DNA of 64,000 bases from Bryopsis sp. KO-2023 (Eukaryota > Chlorophyta > Ulvophyceae > Bryopsidales > Bryopsidaceae). The notes beneath the pieces were generated by a model. It searched no databases. It was given only the letters and a program-made list of their open reading frames with translations, and was not told the origin of the DNA. Location: assembly GCA_030272585.1 (NCBI GenBank), contig BSYQ01000009.1, positions 806,001 through 870,000 of the forward strand, given 5' to 3'. Shown here one piece after another: positions 41,400 through 52,200 of this stretch. The position numbers and the translations under genes were made by a program. Numbering within the stretch: the first letter of the stretch is position 1; every line of letters starts with the position of its first letter.

Positions 41400-41768
41400 A
41401 TGCTCACTGGTAGTCGGGCTCGGATACGAGAGCTGTTCAAGAAGTATGGAACTACGGCGGTGGGGACGTACTTGACGGTCCACGCTACGACTTTCACGTG
41501 TTGCTACGTCGCCGTCGAATCGAAGCTGGACGTTCGGGGGCTGTTGACTCGAATCGGTCTTCTGGATGTCCCAACGAACGACTCGAACGCAGAAGAGAAA
41601 GAAAACACGCGATGGTATGAATCTGTCATCCAAGGGAAGGGGTCGTCACTAGCTTTGGCCTTTCTTTGCTCGAAAGCCTTGATCCCAGTCAAAGTGCCAG
41701 TAGCGGTTGGGTTAACTCCCGTGGTGCATAGGAATCTGGTCAGACTGGGGGTGGTGAAAGCCCACTAG
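41400..41768 (+). CDS. FAM210 / DUF1279-domain membrane protein
   Basis: Member of the FAM210A/B (DUF1279) family of small mitochondrial or plastid membrane proteins (family knowledge; molecular role not well defined). Single exon, 122 aa. It opens with the diagnostic RARIRELFKKYGTTAVGTYLTVH, where the basic RELFKKYG motif precedes a first hydrophobic segment. Then come VESKLDVRGLLTRIGLL, a charged linker and a second hydrophobic part (SSLALAFLCSKALIPVKVPVAVGLTPVV). The frame is open upstream to a stop near 41288 but has no earlier ATG, so 41400 is the first possible start unless a 5' exon exists. The upstream open stretch (41290-41399) is Arg/Thr-rich and could be targeting sequence if joined to one. 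Confidence 0.7.
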   Translation: MLTGSRARIRELFKKYGTTAVGTYLTVHATTFTCCYVAVESKLDVRGLLTRIGLLDVPTNDSNAEEKENTRWYESVIQGKGSSLALAFLCSKALIPVKVPVAVGLTPVVHRNLVRLGVVKAH

Positions 41769-42734
41769 GAGAGGTCTCGTAGATATTTTTCACAGTGGAA
41801 AAAAAGGGGTCCAAAAAAACAAAAGAAATTATATGAAAAGAAATTCGGGAAAGAAAAAAAAAAGAAATATGGGTCTTTGAAGTGCCAATATGTTGGAGAG
41901 GGGGGGCACAAAAAAGGAAGGTGATAAAACAAAAATTCAAAGAAACCGAAAGATCTGTAGACATGTGGGTAGGGAGGGGCACAGAATTCTTGCTTGGTTT
42001 TCTTTTTTGAATTTGGTTTGGGATCGCATTTTTTTTTGGTTGGTTCTGTGTGGGACCCACTGTATTTAACTTGCATCGACAATCAAGCTGTCAGGTTGGG
42101 AGGTTGGGATTGCCCAACATTTTGGGATTTTTTCTTCGACATTTTTTTATGATTCTTTTTCTTTTAGCTTGGTTTTTATTCTGGCCCTTCTCTGAGGGAG
42201 GAAAATCCCAATATTTTTTCCCCCACTTTTGACAAAATGGTTTCTTTTCCATGATCAAATCCTTTCCTGTTGCTTCTTATGGTGGACACCGAGCTTTTCT
42301 GCCAAAAACGGTTTTCAAAAAATAAAACAAATACTAAAAAAATCCAAGAAATGAGTGTTCTTTCTTTTTCTTTCCACCCAAAGCAAATTCGGACCCCTGC
42401 ATTGATGCTGTGGAAATCTGTTACAGTAACCACTCCAGTCGTCCGACCAATCCTATCCTACCCTTCCCCAAAATCTTCCAAAAGCCATTCTTTTTTCTCC
42501 CCACCCTTAATCCCCCCCCTCCCCCTTCCCTGACTTTTCCCTTTTCTGATTGTTTTTACCCTTTTACCACACACACGATCGCACACATTAACACGCATTC
42601 ATAAATTCACCGAGCCCCTTTCCCCCACCGACCCGGACTCCGTCAACAGTAATTTCTTGGGCTCATTCATCAATCCCTAGTACATTCAGGACCTAAAAAA
42701 AGAAAAAAAGTGGGGTGAAAAAAAAAGAGGGAAT
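41769..42734. other. Convergent intergenic region
   Basis: Between FAM210-like and PWD 3' ends, with long A/T and pyrimidine runs (CCCCCCCCTCCCCC near 42505). On the minus strand directly after the PWD stop there is a T-rich tract ending in AG (about 42697-42734) that looks like a splice acceptor; see findings. Confidence 0.5.
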
Positions 42735-45700
42735 CTACATTGGTTGGGGCCTGGACTGAACGATGTAAACATCATTGCCCACGATTGCCCCTTCTACGTC
42801 TTGCGCACGGCCTTCGAATTTTTGTTCCAGCAACTCTCCCACGTCCACCAGCATTTTCCCAATCAAATCTCGCTTGTCCTCCTCGATCGTCAACGGCTGG
42901 ATGCTGTAGTCAGCCACTTTGAAAACTACCCCAGATCCGTCACTTTGCCCAGCATCGACCGGCTTCCACATCCTCCCCTTCCCTTCAGCCCCGCTTGGCA
43001 TGAGAATGTGGCTGAAATTACCGAATGCCTCCGTTTCGACCTCACCAGACTTCTTGTTAACCAAGAGTCGCCATGGGGTACCCCTGGCCCCGGACGCCAG
43101 CGTTTCGCCGATTCCCGGTGCAATTTCGGCTTGGAGGAACTCAGAGTTCTTAGAAATTGGGTCGGTGGTGTGCAATACGAAGGAGACATCAGGGGACAGC
43201 TGTTGCTGAATCAAAACCCCCATGTCTGCATCGGAATGGTACATACCGGCTGCGATCCTTGATTGAAATGCCCGTTTCGTGTGGAGTGATGCCCATACAG
43301 CAGTGATTGCAGCGCCGAGCTCGTCTGCGTTGGATGGGTCCACGTTGGCTATTGAATCGTGCAACCCAGCCCCAGACATACCTTCCATATCCTCCATGTT
43401 TGACGAAGATCGAACAATCACCTTTGACCCTTCGCTGAAAAAGCTTCCCAAGAAGTAAAGGGCATGCATGGGTGGCGGCTGCGAATGAATCATCTCATGG
43501 AGCTCCCTGATCGCCGTGTCCAACACATCCCCAGTTTCCCCACTGAACAGAATGTCGTCGATATTCACCAGGGTTGATTCGACCGAGGCTTGCACATCCC
43601 AATTCCAACTCTTCTGCATGCTTCCGAAGGGCAGAACAGCCCCCTTTGGAACCTCAAACTTACCAGACATCTCGGAAATCACTTGCAAAACCTTACAATT
43701 TCCAGCCTTTGCTCCGCATGTGTCTGACTCGGCATCGAGTTGCGGCAGCACGAATGGCAATCCGGATCGCCCCCGCACTTTGCCCCCATTACCACGAACA
43801 GGGCCCTTCTTCTGGCTTTCCCTTCCATTGTCACTCCTACCCCTGCCTTCATGTCTCACGAGGGTTACCCCGCCAGCACCGACATCCAGTTTCACATTCT
43901 CGCCAGTCAAGCTTCTGACTTCGCTGTCTAAAACATCGTTGTCCCAGCACGAGGCGAACACCAGCTTTTCTTGTCTAGCCCTCACCCCGAGATGGCTCAA
44001 GTGGGGCAACTCTTGGCAAAGAATGATTCCAGTTACGTTCATTCCTGACGATGTGCCAGCCACCAAGTGTGCAACATCCTCGTCTCCATCGGCTCTTCTA
44101 ACCAATAAGACCACATCGCCACTGACATCCCGAGGCAAATCTCTAGAATCCAACGAGTTCACAGCCAACAGCGTCCCGATGGCAGTCCCTGGAACCAACA
44201 TGTCCCAGGCGCTCTGATTAGATGCCTTCCGGCTGGCTCGAAGCAGGTGTGCATTCAATTTGGACAGCTGGAAGACGATGCTAGCACGGATTTCAGACTC
44301 AGCAAACACTTGGGCTTGGTGGTCGCTGACATTCAGTCCCACCGCCAGAGATTGCGCTCGTGGGGCCAGCTCCTCCAGCAAAGAATCGCAGAAATCTTCC
44401 GAAAGCCTCTGAAGTCGTTCCAGCGTGGCTTTGACCCTCAAAGCATTGAGAGGTGTGACGACGTTTCCCTCCTTTTGCCAAGCCGTCAATTCGTTTTCCA
44501 GTGCCATGCATTCCTGGGGCTCCCAGCCATCCATACTCAGGTGACGAAGCCCAAGGATCAGCGCCCCAAACTGCAACGCCCAGCTTTGGTCACTGCTGGC
44601 TTCCAGTCCTTCGAATCCCCCCGAGGCCTCGACCAGATTGATGAATCGACTCAGCAACACGAAGGCGTATTCTTCGGTTCGCACTTCAGCCAGTCTGTAA
44701 AACTGTCGCATGGACATTGCTGAATCTGGAGCGTCGTTTCGGAGGCCGCTGTGCAGCCTGGAGCATATCATCGACCGGACCGTGGTGACCGCATGGAGGG
44801 TTTCGATTATTTTGTTTTGTTGTGCAGCCAAGCCTGATGTTTGGAAGCCGTTCGAATCCAGCTCTTTCTGCAACGACAAGAATCGATCGATCACATGGGT
44901 CGAGTCGTCGGCGGACACCAGAGATGGTCCGATTTTCCTCAGCAATTGGGTGAGCGTCCCGGCGTTAAAAAAATCCCGCAGCTCAGCCAGGAACAGCCCA
45001 AACTGATGGACGAAATCCGACGAGAGGTTATCTTTGTCGTCCAGTATTTGTTCGTACAGAATCTCGCTGGCCACCAGGTCCTCCGGCCCAGCATTTCGAT
45101 GGAGTTTGTTTTGGATCGTGTGTTTGATTTGATGCTTGAGATCTTTGGGGATGTCGTTCCGATGGGCGATGTCCCTGATGCGTGTCAAGGGCTCCGAGCG
45201 GGTATACTCAGAGGAGAAGGAGGGCAGCGTCGTTTGAAGCTTCCTGGCAATCCATACCAGCCTTTTGTCTTTTCGGCCAGGCTCGATCACCCACTCCAGC
45301 GATCGGAACAATTGCATGGCCTCTTTCGCATGGTGATTGGGCCTCCGATGCCCACCAGATTCCACACAAGGGATCAACCCTTGATTGATCCATGAAAGGT
45401 ATACATGAGCGAAGGCCACGGCTTCCAGTTCAGGCCTTCTATCTGGGGATTCATCCACCAGCCTTCTCTTGGCCACCTCTAACTTTCGGAGCCAACTACC
45501 GGCCTTTTGGTCTTCCATAATAAATTGCTTGCCCACTCCCTCGAGATGGTCCGCTCGCCAGGAACCTGCCCTTTCCCTGGGGTGCTCGTTAGACGTCATG
45601 AATCTGATGTCTTTTCCTTGCCACCCCCTTGTAACGTCGCCTTCCCCGCTTTGGTTGAATCCTCCGCCCTCGGCTCGACCCCCGACCTCGGTCACTCGGA

Positions 45701-46196
45701 GGGACTCCTCCTGGCCGAAATCGAAATCGACCTCGAGCCGCTCGCAGTTATTGACCACGATAGAACGCGTCACTTGTTCCCCATCTTCGGCCCCATCGCT
45801 GTTAACCACGCAAGTAAAGTTCATCTCGGAGCCGCTGGGCACCATAACGTCCAGCTCCCAAACGTCCTCGCCGTAAGGCACCATTCTCGGTGCCTTGTTT
45901 CTGTCCCAATCTCCGAGACATCCGATGCTGCCAGTGATTTTGAAAAACTCGAGGGGTCCCAGTTTCCTTCGAGTTCGAAAGCGCACCAAAGTCGACCCGT
46001 CAGCGCACAACACCTGACTTGATCTCTCGACAGAGACCGCCCCACCGCCCAAACTCCGTCTCGACTTCAAAACTCTCGTGGTGCGCAGAAAGGCCGAGCG
46101 CCGCACGCTTTTGTGGCTGGTGCAGAAACTCGAACGGCGGCCAACCCATATCGGAGCGAAGGTGCGTACCGAACACAAGCCGTGACCACACCGCAT
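42735..46196 (-). CDS. PWD: Phosphoglucan water dikinase (PWD/GWD3 type) with N-terminal CBM20
   Basis: Phosphorylates pre-phosphorylated starch glucan at C3 in the plastid, opening granules for degradation (family knowledge). One uninterrupted 1153-codon reading frame, close to the plant PWD length. The ATG at 46196 opens a basic, Ser-rich transit-like leader (MRCGHGLCSVRTFAPIW, then RRSAFLRTTRVLKSRR). A CBM20 starch-binding domain follows (VRFRTRRKLGPLEFFKITGS, then LGDWDRNKAPRM and DVWELDVMV). A long helical middle (about residues 200-650) leads to the phosphohistidine region ELPHLSHLGVRARQEKLVFA, where the His of LSH is the expected phosphate carrier. The ATP-grasp-like nucleotide-binding domain contains VRSSSNMEDMEGMSGAGLHDS and GIGETLASGARGTPWR, ending IVQSRPQPM. 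It has no introns, unlike its neighbours. GWD1 is excluded by the CBM20. Confidence 0.94.
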   Translation of the reverse strand: MRCGHGLCSVRTFAPIWVGRRSSFCTSHKSVRRSAFLRTTRVLKSRRSLGGGAVSVERSSQVLCADGSTLVRFRTRRKLGPLEFFKITGSIGCLGDWDRNKAPRMVPYGEDVWELDVMVPSGSEMNFTCVVNSDGAEDGEQVTRSIVVNNCERLEVDFDFGQEESLRVTEVGGRAEGGGFNQSGEGDVTRGWQGKDIRFMTSNEHPRERAGSWRADHLEGVGKQFIMEDQKAGSWLRKLEVAKRRLVDESPDRRPELEAVAFAHVYLSWINQGLIPCVESGGHRRPNHHAKEAMQLFRSLEWVIEPGRKDKRLVWIARKLQTTLPSFSSEYTRSEPLTRIRDIAHRNDIPKDLKHQIKHTIQNKLHRNAGPEDLVASEILYEQILDDKDNLSSDFVHQFGLFLAELRDFFNAGTLTQLLRKIGPSLVSADDSTHVIDRFLSLQKELDSNGFQTSGLAAQQNKIIETLHAVTTVRSMICSRLHSGLRNDAPDSAMSMRQFYRLAEVRTEEYAFVLLSRFINLVEASGGFEGLEASSDQSWALQFGALILGLRHLSMDGWEPQECMALENELTAWQKEGNVVTPLNALRVKATLERLQRLSEDFCDSLLEELAPRAQSLAVGLNVSDHQAQVFAESEIRASIVFQLSKLNAHLLRASRKASNQSAWDMLVPGTAIGTLLAVNSLDSRDLPRDVSGDVVLLVRRADGDEDVAHLVAGTSSGMNVTGIILCQELPHLSHLGVRARQEKLVFASCWDNDVLDSEVRSLTGENVKLDVGAGGVTLVRHEGRGRSDNGRESQKKGPVRGNGGKVRGRSGLPFVLPQLDAESDTCGAKAGNCKVLQVISEMSGKFEVPKGAVLPFGSMQKSWNWDVQASVESTLVNIDDILFSGETGDVLDTAIRELHEMIHSQPPPMHALYFLGSFFSEGSKVIVRSSSNMEDMEGMSGAGLHDSIANVDPSNADELGAAITAVWASLHTKRAFQSRIAAGMYHSDADMGVLIQQQLSPDVSFVLHTTDPISKNSEFLQAEIAPGIGETLASGARGTPWRLLVNKKSGEVETEAFGNFSHILMPSGAEGKGRMWKPVDAGQSDGSGVVFKVADYSIQPLTIEEDKRDLIGKMLVDVGELLEQKFEGRAQDVEGAIVGNDVYIVQSRPQPM

Positions 46197-46382
46197 CCTG
46201 GAGGACCCGATCAAATTTCCAAGACCTGGGGAGGAATTTGAGCCCGCTAAAAGCTAAATCATGCTGATGCAACCCCGACGTCCGCGCGCACACAGATAGA
46301 TCATCATCAATCTCTCATTTACCCGCACGCCGCCAATTTCACACGACCGTTGTGCCAGAAACCGCAATGTGAGCTTGCAAAA
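46197..46382. promoter_or_regulatory. Divergent intergenic region, PWD / MerT-HMA fusion
   Basis: 186 bp between opposing start codons, G+C-rich near 46270-46300. It must serve both genes unless a distal promoter exists. Confidence 0.45.
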
Positions 46383-47410
46383 ATGGCTCAGGGCGGACGA
46401 CGTTTCCGAATGGAGTCTTTGTCCCTCTGGGGTAGCATCACCAGTGCTGTTCTTTCGTCGTCTTGTTGTGTGGTTCAGTTGGTGCTGAACGCTCTCTCCG
46501 TTAGCTGCGCTGGCTTTAAAGTCCTGACGCCCCACAAGTCGCTCTTTTGGGCAGCGACGTCTTTGTTCGGCTGGATATGGTTCACAAAAACGAACAGATC
46601 ACTCAGGGGTAGAGGAGCTATCGTCTTGGTGGTGGCTTGTCTCGCGCTTTCCGAAGAGTTCTTGGAGCATTACAACAAGGGCGGGTTGGAATCCTTGCGA
46701 AACGTCAGCGGTTCGCCTCGCGAAGGTATCAGCTTAACATTCTTGCCTACTCCAATTCTCCACTCACAATTCCACCAGTGCGACATCACGTGACCGTTGT
46801 ACAGTAATAGGTCACACTAATCTCACACTATCATCAGTTGTAGATCGGGTTGGTCACCCAGATAGATTTTCCTCATACCCCCAGTGAATATGATGGTACA
46901 TGTCAGAGGATTGGGTGTTTTCTGGGAGGTGCAAAAGGTGTATTTTCTTGCTGAACCTCACATGCAGGATCGCATCTGGAAGAGAGCAAGCATGTCGTAG
47001 CGGTTACTTTCAAAGTCCCACAAATGGGCTGTCAGGGGTGTGCCACAAAAATCAAACACGAGGTGATGGCCTCTTTTCCAGCTGGGAGCGATGCCATGTG
47101 CATTGCTGATCTGAAGAGCAAGACTGTGACTGTTCAATCCAAGGTGTGGACCATAGTGTTGCTTGCTACTCTGTACACAGTGTTTTCCAGCCAAGAGATT
47201 GTTGATGTTATAGGTTGATCAGATTCAGGGTCTTTTGCTGCAAAGAAGTCTGTTCAGAGTTATTAATTGCTGTCACATCGTTGTCAGGATAAAACTCTCT
47301 TGGAGGGTGCAAGGATTTCGGCTGCGATCAGCCGTGCTGGATACTTTTCCCACATTGTCAAAAGCGTCAAAGACACCAGAGAAGATAAAATCTCGAAGTC
47401 GGAGCTGTGA
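46383..47410 (+). CDS. MerT/MerP-like membrane protein with C-terminal heavy-metal-associated (HMA) domain
   Basis: Three exons, 46383-46725, 46968-47143 and 47288-47410, join in phase to give 213 aa. The N-terminal half has about three hydrophobic segments. The first carries vicinal cysteines, SSSCCVVQLVLNALSVSC, followed by CAGF; two more are FWAATSLFGWIWF and AIVLVVACLALS. After a soluble linker, the C-terminal half is an HMA (ferredoxin-like) domain with the metal-binding motif QMGCQGCATKIK and the later strand KTVTVQSKDKTLLEGARISAAISRAGY. A CC-bearing membrane segment plus an HMA domain is the layout of bacterial mercury importer MerT joined to MerP. Transport of a soft metal (Hg, Cu or similar) is inference. 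The C-terminal four residues KSEL loosely resemble an ER-retrieval signal but I place no weight on that. Confidence 0.75.
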
Positions 47411-48086
47411 TTGAACCTTGTACTTTTTTCAGAAAAGTGCGCCAGCTGGTTTGCTTTTGTCTGTTTCGAAAGCAGTAGTTGCAGCTTTGTGAATCTCTTG
47501 GGAAGCTTCGTTCAATATTCGTGTGGCAAGTCCAATGATGCTGCTACAATCGCTTTGGCTGTTGAACTCTTGTTGGAAAGCTAATGATGGAAAAAATACA
47601 CCTCCTAGTACACACCAATATCAAAATTTGTGCCTTTTTTTTTCTTTCACAGAAAAGGCTGGTCAAACCCCCAAATCAACCCATTTGGCTGCAGTTTTGT
47701 CCTGGTCTGCAGTCAAATTGATCAAAGCTGGTTCAGCATGTGTCACCATCGAACACTGCCCACAAAACTAATATGAAACTTTTCAATGATTTACTTGTTT
47801 TCCTAAACAATCAAAAAACTAGTGAAACTAAAATGTTGAAAAATTAGTTTTGGTTTTTAAATGCACAAAAAGTAAAAACAAAAACAAGAACAAAAACGAT
47901 CAATTTTATTAGAAGCAGAAAGCAAGCCCAAGGAGTCAACACGGGTCTGTGAAAGAGTCTTCTCATCGAGATGGATACATTCAATCATATTAAAAAAACA
48001 TAAAGTACAAGTAATCAAATCTTCGGAGCAGCCCCATTACACAACATAAGCAGACAGACAGACAGACAGACAAAACAATGCCTTTC
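47411..48086. other. Convergent intergenic region
   Basis: Between the HMA gene and the small membrane-protein gene. Short open stretches at about 47500-47585 and 47655-47770 look somewhat protein-like but have no start, domain or matching splice chain. They are probably 3' UTR. Confidence 0.4.
48051..48072. repeat. (CAGA)n microsatellite
   Basis: Five and a half copies of CAGA immediately downstream of the stop of the small minus-strand membrane protein, in its likely 3' UTR. Confidence 0.9.
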
Positions 48087-48846
48087 TCAGTCTTTGCCGA
48101 ATAGCCTCTTGATTCGATTCTACACACAAAACACAAGACAAGCCGTTTCAATTCAACATGGGACATTAATGAGTGCAATAACATCAGATGGTCTTTCTCA
48201 AACAAGCAGAAACGCAATTGACACATCATGGTGCCCTCGGTGATAGATTACTTTTTCGTTTCGTTTCGTTTCATGCAGCTAAAACAAATTGAAAACCTGT
48301 CTGTCTTCCTCCTCCTCTCTCTTTTCACGCTCCACCCGCTGGATGTTGTTATAAACACGCACCCAGAACAGAATCGGAGGAATCGCAGCCACCAGAGCAG
48401 CGACCCCCACCGCAGGGTTGAACTGAGCATAACCCAAAAAAACAAAGAGACTGAAATTCTAATTCGTAGCATCCCCAACAGACACACTATTACTCCACCA
48501 CTAAGATTACACAAGTACAAGAAATGGGCATTCATTTGAACCTTACCCTGGGCTCAAAACTTGAAACCTCTGCAGCAGCATCAGCCAGGAATGCGACTTC
48601 GCTCCATGCTTGGAGTCGATGGTTGGTTTGGCTGGGTTGTTTCTCAAAGCCGCACCTGTTGACGATTGCATAAAGATTCAACCCTTCCCAGCTTTTCATA
48701 TCGAATGCTGAAGATCTGACGTGGGGGGGTTGATGTAATAAACTTGGGACAAAAAATCACTGAAAAGAAAATGCCTCGAAACTCAACACTGACCTTTTTC
48801 GAGGCATGAGAAACCATGGGGCTTTCACCAAACCTGTCACAGCCAT
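48087..48846 (-). CDS. Small single-pass membrane protein, probably plastid
   Basis: Four short exons, 48794-48846, 48547-48655, 48297-48422 and 48087-48119, join in phase to give 106 aa. The N-terminus is MAVTGLVKAPWFLMPRKRC, short, basic and hydrophobic, compatible with organelle targeting. Then a soluble helix (LQAWSEVAFLADAAAEVSSF) leads to EPRFNPAVGVAALVAAIPPILFW, a hydrophobic helix containing the PP kink. The C-terminus is highly charged (QRVEREKREEEEDRQNRIKR). The FNP-V-VAALVAAIPP-FW pattern resembles small plant chloroplast membrane proteins of unknown function, but I cannot name the family. Divergent from the MFP1-like gene (413 bp). Confidence 0.6.
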
Positions 48847-49259
48847 GAAATGCAATCAATCAATCAACCTGGTGTTGTATATATTTAACAGTTTGGGGAA
48901 AGGCAAAGTTTAGCAAAAAGACTAAGGAAGAAAGTAACTTTGTTTGTGAAGGGGCCTACTTTAGCTGAGTAGTTTTCCATATTGAGGTTACTGCTAGCTC
49001 TCTACAGGTGAAAGGTGATTGTGGTGGGTGATCCCAGTACCAGTCCTGCATGGTTGGCGGGTCAGCTGCGGGGCAGAGGTGGAAACGCTGTTAGCTTGCA
49101 TTCGAAATGGCAGGTTGAACCAAAACTTCGCCAGATTGAGTTTCTGTACTCTGGAGATTACATGAGCGCGACCAATGCGTTTATTAGTTTTGGGGAAAAC
49201 AAGCTGTATTCAAAACACACCCCCTTTTCTGGCCTCGTGCATGGACGCCAGCAACACGG
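48847..49259. promoter_or_regulatory. Divergent intergenic region, small membrane protein / MFP1-like
   Basis: 413 bp between opposing start codons. Open frames in 49015-49259 upstream of the MFP1 ATG are not in frame with it and are probably 5' UTR. No named element. Confidence 0.45.
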
Positions 49260-52200
49260 ATGGAACCGTGTTATCGCGCTTGTTTTTCGTCGAGGACTGC
49301 GTCGAGTAGATTCGTCACGAGGTGGAATCCTCCGCGTTTCAGAAAACGCGTCGTAAGCGCTCGTTGCGCTGACAGCAGGGATGGCTTCCACAGGAGGCGG
49401 AATTTGTTACTGGGGGGGTTGGGGTCGTTTGCGTGGCTGCTGAGGACTCAAGGGAGCGCTGAGGCGGCGGAGACGGCTGACGCCACCGAGGTGGGTTTCT
49501 ACCAATTCTTACAACAGGGTTTGGAAAGATATCGGCTGGGGCGATATCGATAAATGGAAACCTTGAGCGGTTGTTGACTTTCGTGGGTTGTTCGTGGGCG
49601 GTTTTGTTTTGTTACGGGTTGCTTTTTTTCCTGAGGCTGATGAGATTGATTCCAAGTGAAAAGGATATCAGCAGAAAAAGCCTCCAGTGAATGGAAAAAT
49701 AAGTTGCTGGGTGGAAAGTGTCCTTCAGAGAAAGGAAGTGTGTGTGGCCGAATTCAAACATGGAACATCATTTAGAAAACTCTCAACACCGATTCTATTT
49801 TTCAAGTGTTTTTCCTTACCACTTCAATTATGTATGGTAGGCTGTCCAGGAAGACGGCTTCTCAGACATATCAGATATCTTCGCTTCCATCGATTTGTCA
49901 GACATACCCACAAGATCAAAAAAGGCATCATCATGGGAACCCCCTTCAATAGATTTTTCTCTCCCGCAATTATCGATGCCCGAGGTGGAATTGTCTTCAG
50001 CAGAATGGCTGTCGATATTTAGCATCGGGTCTAGTCTGGGTTTGGGAGGTCTGGCATTGAAGTACAAGAACGAACTGGAGGATGTCCAGGAAAAGCTGGA
50101 AAACACAGAGTCGAAACTGGGAAAGAAAGAGGCTAGCTTGCATCGATTGACGGCGGAAAATGCTGCCACCATAGACAGCTTGAATTCGGCCAACAAGACG
50201 ATTGAAGCCCAGAAAAAGCAAATTCAGATCGAGAGGACGGAGGTGGTCAGGCTGGATGGGGAGCTGGACAAGGTGAAAATCCAGCTGTCTTCCAGCAAGG
50301 CGGAGGTGCAAAGACTCAGGCAGAAATTGGAGAAGGAGAAAAAGCTGGCTGCGAATGCCTTGGGAGAAGCCAGAGGTAGGGAAACTCACAGGAGGGAAAA
50401 AGAAACATCGATTTAGAGGGAGAAACCTCTTATTTGCAATCTCCCCTGAATCGTTGTTGTTGTTCTTTCCCCCCACTGAAGCGATGTTTCTTTTTCTCTC
50501 TGAGATATGTTTCTTTTGCTTACACATCCAGAGTAGGGGAATCGGTTTTTCACATTCCAAGTATTTTGCTGTGAATTTGACGTGCTGTTTTTCTCTGGAC
50601 AGGGAGCATTGAGTCTCTGAAGAAGAAATTGGTGGACTCTGAAAAGCTTTCCCAAGAAAGGGGTCTGGAGCTGGAGCGCGTCCAATGTGAATTGACCGGA
50701 AAACTGGAGGAGATTGAACAAGCTACGGAGAAGATCGCTCAACTGGAATTCCAGGTTCACATCATATATTTTTACGATTTCATTTCTCAAAATCTGGGCG
50801 GTTGGCTGAATCCTTTAATAGAAACATCACTTTTTTTTCTTTTTTAATTTTTTTTTGTTGGTCTCTTGATTTTCGGACGATATCATCTCGGTGGAAGCTT
50901 CTTACTGTTTGAATTTTATCCGTCAATGTGAGTTTTTTGTTCCTGTTTTTTTTGGCGGTTAGGTACAATCTATGGAGGAGACCCTTGTGCAAGAGAGGGA
51001 GCGGATCGCTACTCTCGAGGAGGCCAGATCTTCTGCCGTAAAAGATGTAAAGGGGCTTCTGGCTGACCAGAGGGATTTGAAGTTCGAGCTTAAGGAAGAA
51101 GGCCAAAAGGTTTCCGAGCTCAGGGCGACATTGCAAACACGTGAGGTGTGGTTTCGGTCCGATTTCGTCCACCTAACCAAAGCTACTTTTTCATAAATAG
51201 AAAAGGAAAAATGAAAGGGAAAAAAAAAAAAACTATTGAAAGAGAAGGGGGGGGGGGTCCCCTTTTTTCCTTTAAGCTTGATGTGGTGGGGAAGGTCGAT
51301 GAGTTTTCATTTCTGAACCCGGTTGTTACTCATCAAGGCTGAAAATCTCATGTGGGGCCATCAATTTTGTTAATTTTTATGTCTCTTTTCCCCCCTCTTC
51401 CTGCAGGATGAAATCGCACAACTGAGACCAACGATCAGAGAAACCGTTAGTCAGCTCCGTACGACTTCGACCAAGCTTTCCACCACTGAGCATGAATTGG
51501 CGCATCTCCGATCAGCCCACAAAAACACCCTCAACAACGAACAAACTTTAAAACAGCAGACCAGGAGCTTGATGGTAGATATTGAAACTCTGAACAGAAG
51601 CCAAGAATCGCTGCAATCCACCGTCGAAAGCCTGGAGGCCCAGATGGAGGAAGCCATGCAGAGGGGCGAGATGCTGGCATCCTCCGTCATGACGATGGAG
51701 GCCGAAAGGGAGTTGCTTCAAGCCGAGCTCGATTTGAGGTCGAAAGAAGTGCAAGGGGGTAGGATCAGGGAGGAGAGGCTGGTGAGCAGCATTTCCATAT
51801 TGGAAGGGAAGCTGGCCAAGTCGATGGAGACTCTGGGAGGTGTCCAGAATCAGCTGAATTTGGAAAAAGACCAGACGGAAGTGCTGAGATGGGATCTGGA
51901 AAGGAGGAAAGAGGAGATCACTAAGACGAATCAGCAAGCAGAGAACCTCGGAAACCGCCTGCAGCGGTTAGAAGTGGAAGCTAGAAGGCTTGCAGGTGAG
52001 TTTGCATCTGGAAGATGAAAAGAGTACCCGACTGCAATGGTCATGAGGTGGGGAGGGGTCTGCTCGATTCCGTCCAATGAAAAAAGGCTGTGTGAATATA
52101 TAGAGAAGCAAACCGGAAAAGAAACCTTTTCTTCGGGGGAAGGATGAATTCATTGATTAGTGAAATAGTTTTTGGTGTTGTTAGGGGTGGAGGAGCAGTT

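Noticed and set aside
43516-44217. Plus-strand frames over PWD, up to 233 codons
   Set aside because: They are antisense shadows of the long G+C-rich PWD reading frame.
47523-47771. Possible extra exons after the HMA gene
   Set aside because: Short stretches look protein-like, but they lie beyond a clear stop and no consistent splice chain can be drawn.
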